From: an uncultured Caryophanales bacterium
Lineage (GTDB): Bacteria; Bacillota_I; Bacilli_A; RFN20; CAG-826
Length of the DNA stretch: 64,000 nt
Direction of reading: 5' to 3'
NCBI GenBank assembly: GCA_946407815.1
Contig: CAMJPB010000002.1
Span: 24,255 to 88,254 of the forward strand
Positions 62,192 to 64,000 of this stretch are shown piece by piece. The notes under the pieces were generated by a model that had not been told where the DNA came from, ran no database searches, and was given only the letters and a program-made list of their open reading frames with translations. The position numbers and the translations under genes were made by a program. Each line of letters opens with the position of its first letter. The first letter of the stretch is position 1.

Positions 62192-63391
62192 TTAGTTAGA
62201 AAAAATTCTAACTAATTCTTCCTTATGTGCACCATAGAAAATTATCAAATGGTTTCCATTTGGAGATGTAAACATTTCATCAATTGATTCATTAAATTGA
62301 ACCTTAACTTGGGTTCTACAAAGGTTGTTTTTATGGAGATTTTCCACCACGTTTCCTTCAAAAATTTCATAGTCTTGGAGGTTTCCGTTCATCTTAAAAA
62401 TTGTGACTTTGCCAAGGTTAACTCGACCTGAGATTCCAAGACCAATTCCGGACTCAAAATGGGTGTCAAACTTGTAGCTTAGGCACATGTCTAACGGAAT
62501 TGTGCAGTGAGCAAAATAACCATAACGTTCTTTTAAGTTGAGATAACTTGGATTAACTTGGAAGCTTGATTGATTGAAAGCTTTCTTAACAATTGCCATT
62601 GAAAGCATTGCAGGAATGTCACCTTCACATGTTGCAATGTAGCCATCCTTGTTTAACATCGCAAGAGCAAGGCAAGATGTGTTTTTAACTGAGGAAAGTA
62701 AATCAAAGCAACGAACGGTTAAACCATTGAGCTTATATTTCACGATTAAATCACGTAAGGCACAGTAAATTTGAAGGGCGCCGTCTAAAGTCCTACTATC
62801 AACTTTTTCGTTTAAAAGTGGCTCAAAAATAATTGGGTCAATTTTCTTGTTTGTCTTAGAGATTTGATCAAAAAATTCTTCAGTTGAAATATCGATTAAT
62901 TCAACCCCAAATTTCTCTTTAGCAGCCTTATAATCGACGTCACTAGAAATGAGCCAGTTTGATGGCTTTCCAACAACGCCTAAACGCATGTTATTTAGTT
63001 TACTAAATTTCAAAAATCCCTGGGATTTCGCGGGAATTTTTGCGATTTCTTCCGATTTTAGCTGCTCTTTTACTTCCTCAGGTTTTCCATGGAATAGCTT
63101 AAATTTCTTGCCGTTTTTTCTAAGGAAAGACGCTATTTCTAGGCTCGCTGGAAGGGAGTTATTCGCGTCTGTAGCGAGTAATAAATAAGGCTCTTTAAAG
63201 TCCTCAAAAATAGACTTAAATTCTTCTTCAGTTCCGCCGGTTTCAATAAAGAAAATGCTCTCTCCTGAAGGATCAAAAATAAAGTCATTATTTGCGTTTA
63301 AAGCATTTAAAAATCTCGCCTTTTCTTCATCTTTAAAGCGAGAGTCATTTCCAACTTTGGATCTTAAAAATATAAAATTAATCTTTTTCAT
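62192..63391 (-). CDS. L-fucose/L-arabinose isomerase-fold protein
   Basis: A 399-residue protein. The C-terminal half has the FucI/AraA-like core: CFDLLSSVKNTSCLALAMLN, then ATCEGDIPAMLSMAIVKKAF and FQVNPSY, and a late NGNHLIIFYGAH that resembles the metal-histidine end of these isomerases. The substrate is unknown, and no sugar pathway genes are near. TATAAT lies 9 bases before the ATG with no ribosome binding site. A CCC/GGG palindrome lies at 63012-63041. It is the last protein gene before the rRNA operon. Confidence 0.8.
   Translation of the reverse strand: MKKINFIFLRSKVGNDSRFKDEEKARFLNALNANNDFIFDPSGESIFFIETGGTEEEFKSIFEDFKEPYLLLATDANNSLPASLEIASFLRKNGKKFKLFHGKPEEVKEQLKSEEIAKIPAKSQGFLKFSKLNNMRLGVVGKPSNWLISSDVDYKAAKEKFGVELIDISTEEFFDQISKTNKKIDPIIFEPLLNEKVDSRTLDGALQIYCALRDLIVKYKLNGLTVRCFDLLSSVKNTSCLALAMLNKDGYIATCEGDIPAMLSMAIVKKAFNQSSFQVNPSYLNLKERYGYFAHCTIPLDMCLSYKFDTHFESGIGLGISGRVNLGKVTIFKMNGNLQDYEIFEGNVVENLHKNNLCRTQVKVQFNESIDEMFTSPNGNHLIIFYGAHKEELVRIFSN
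63012..63041. repeat. CCC/GGG A/T-flanked palindrome inside the isomerase-fold gene
   Basis: AAAAATCCCTGGGATTTCGC then GGGAATTTTT. It encodes AKIPAKSQGFLKF, in the linker between the N-terminal and core domains. Confidence 0.65.
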
Positions 63392-63400
63392 ACGCTACTT

Positions 63401-63406
63401 ATTATA
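63401..63406 (-). promoter_or_regulatory. -10 box of the isomerase-fold gene
   Basis: TATAAT on the minus strand ends 9 bases before the ATG at 63391, so the expected transcript start is 1-3 bases before the start codon. Confidence 0.5.
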
Positions 63407-63437
63407 TAGCAAATAAAGGGGTAGAAAAAGAAAAAAG

Positions 63438-63547
63438 CCCGGCGGCTCGCTATTCTCCCCGACAAGTCGGATACCTTCGCCACTACGGTGCTTAACTTCT
63501 GTGTTCGGGATGGGAACAGGTGTGTCCACCGCGCCATCGTCACCAGA
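63438..63547 (-). rRNA. rrf: 5S ribosomal RNA
   Basis: About 110 bases with the conserved CCCATCCCGAACACAGAAGT and TTAAGCACCGTAGTGGCGA regions. The 5' TCTGGTG pairs with the 3' CGCCGGG. A T-rich stretch after the 3' end is the probable terminator of the rRNA operon. Confidence 0.95.
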
Positions 63548-63679
63548 CCTTTTTCTTAATGTGAGAGAATTATTCTCTCAAAACTAGATATTACACTTAC
63601 ATGTTCTTAAAGTCAAGTTACATTGATTTACCCATATATTACTTATATTTCTCAGATTAAAATCTTAAAAATTTTATGA
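63548..63679 (-). other. 23S-5S spacer
   Basis: An A/T-rich spacer with a perfect hairpin TGAGAGAAT-T-ATTCTCTCA at 63560-63578, probably an rRNA processing stem. No tRNA is seen in it. Confidence 0.7.

Positions 63680-64000
<321 letters not shown>

Overview
The window comes from a low-GC, standard-code member of the Bacilli. TGA is used as a stop, for example at the end of the second sugar permease at 16148-16150. PolC, the order asp23-fakA-plsX-rnc-ftsY-ylxM-ffh and the order rnhB-dprA-topA-trmFO-xerC-rpsB-tsf-pyrH-frr-uppS-cdsA-dxr-rseP-polC are Bacillus-like. The many short-leader genes, the insertion in the sugar ABC ATPase and the trimmed gene set suggest one of the Mollicutes-related lineages (Acholeplasma, Izemoplasma or RF39-like). 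That placement is an inference; no species is claimed.

Layout. Positions 1-5000 hold small housekeeping genes: a HAD phosphatase cut by the window edge, glutathione peroxidase, a CDF metal transporter, a tyrosine phosphatase, lgt and a PIG-L deacetylase. Positions 5075-25864 form a beta-glucan utilisation region: a phosphohexomutase, a membrane-anchored GH16, a GH94 phosphorylase and a sugar-binding lipoprotein on the minus strand, then a seven-gene plus-strand operon with a GH16 lipoprotein, two permeases, a GLUG-repeat lipoprotein, a ROK regulator, an unusual sugar ABC ATPase and a 1354-residue repeat lipoprotein. The parts fit one route: glucan is cut at the cell surface, oligosaccharides are imported, phosphorolysis gives glucose 1-phosphate, and the mutase gives glucose 6-phosphate.

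Positions 26021-32003 are accessory DNA. After an orphan antitoxin with a deleted toxin come two small tandem cassettes stacked on the 3' end of tRNA-Ala. Each has the same ~250-bp left arm starting with the last 12 bases of the tRNA (26548 and 28829), the same right end, an insulating terminator, its own promoter and one or two cargo genes, and neither carries an integrase. Cargo is a GIY-YIG-like protein with a zinc-ribbon/coiled-coil protein in one cassette and a membrane-anchored protein of unknown function in the other. A 1457-bp IS3-family element with a GTA target duplication sits in the right end of the second. I regard this cassette family as the best candidate for an undescribed system in the window.

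Positions 32004-63391 are core genes: three tRNAs, polC, isoprenoid, lipid and translation genes, topA, dprA, rnhB, rbgA, lepB, rplS, a locally inverted rpsP-khpA-rimM-trmD block, cysE, the SRP genes, rnc, plsX, fakA, asp23 and a sugar-isomerase-fold gene. The window ends with 5S and the 3' end of 23S rRNA on the minus strand. A short hairpin-forming CCC/GGG palindrome with A/T tracts recurs in this half, often inside genes, and several genes have a TATAAT box 6-10 bases before the start codon, which implies leaderless or nearly leaderless mRNAs.
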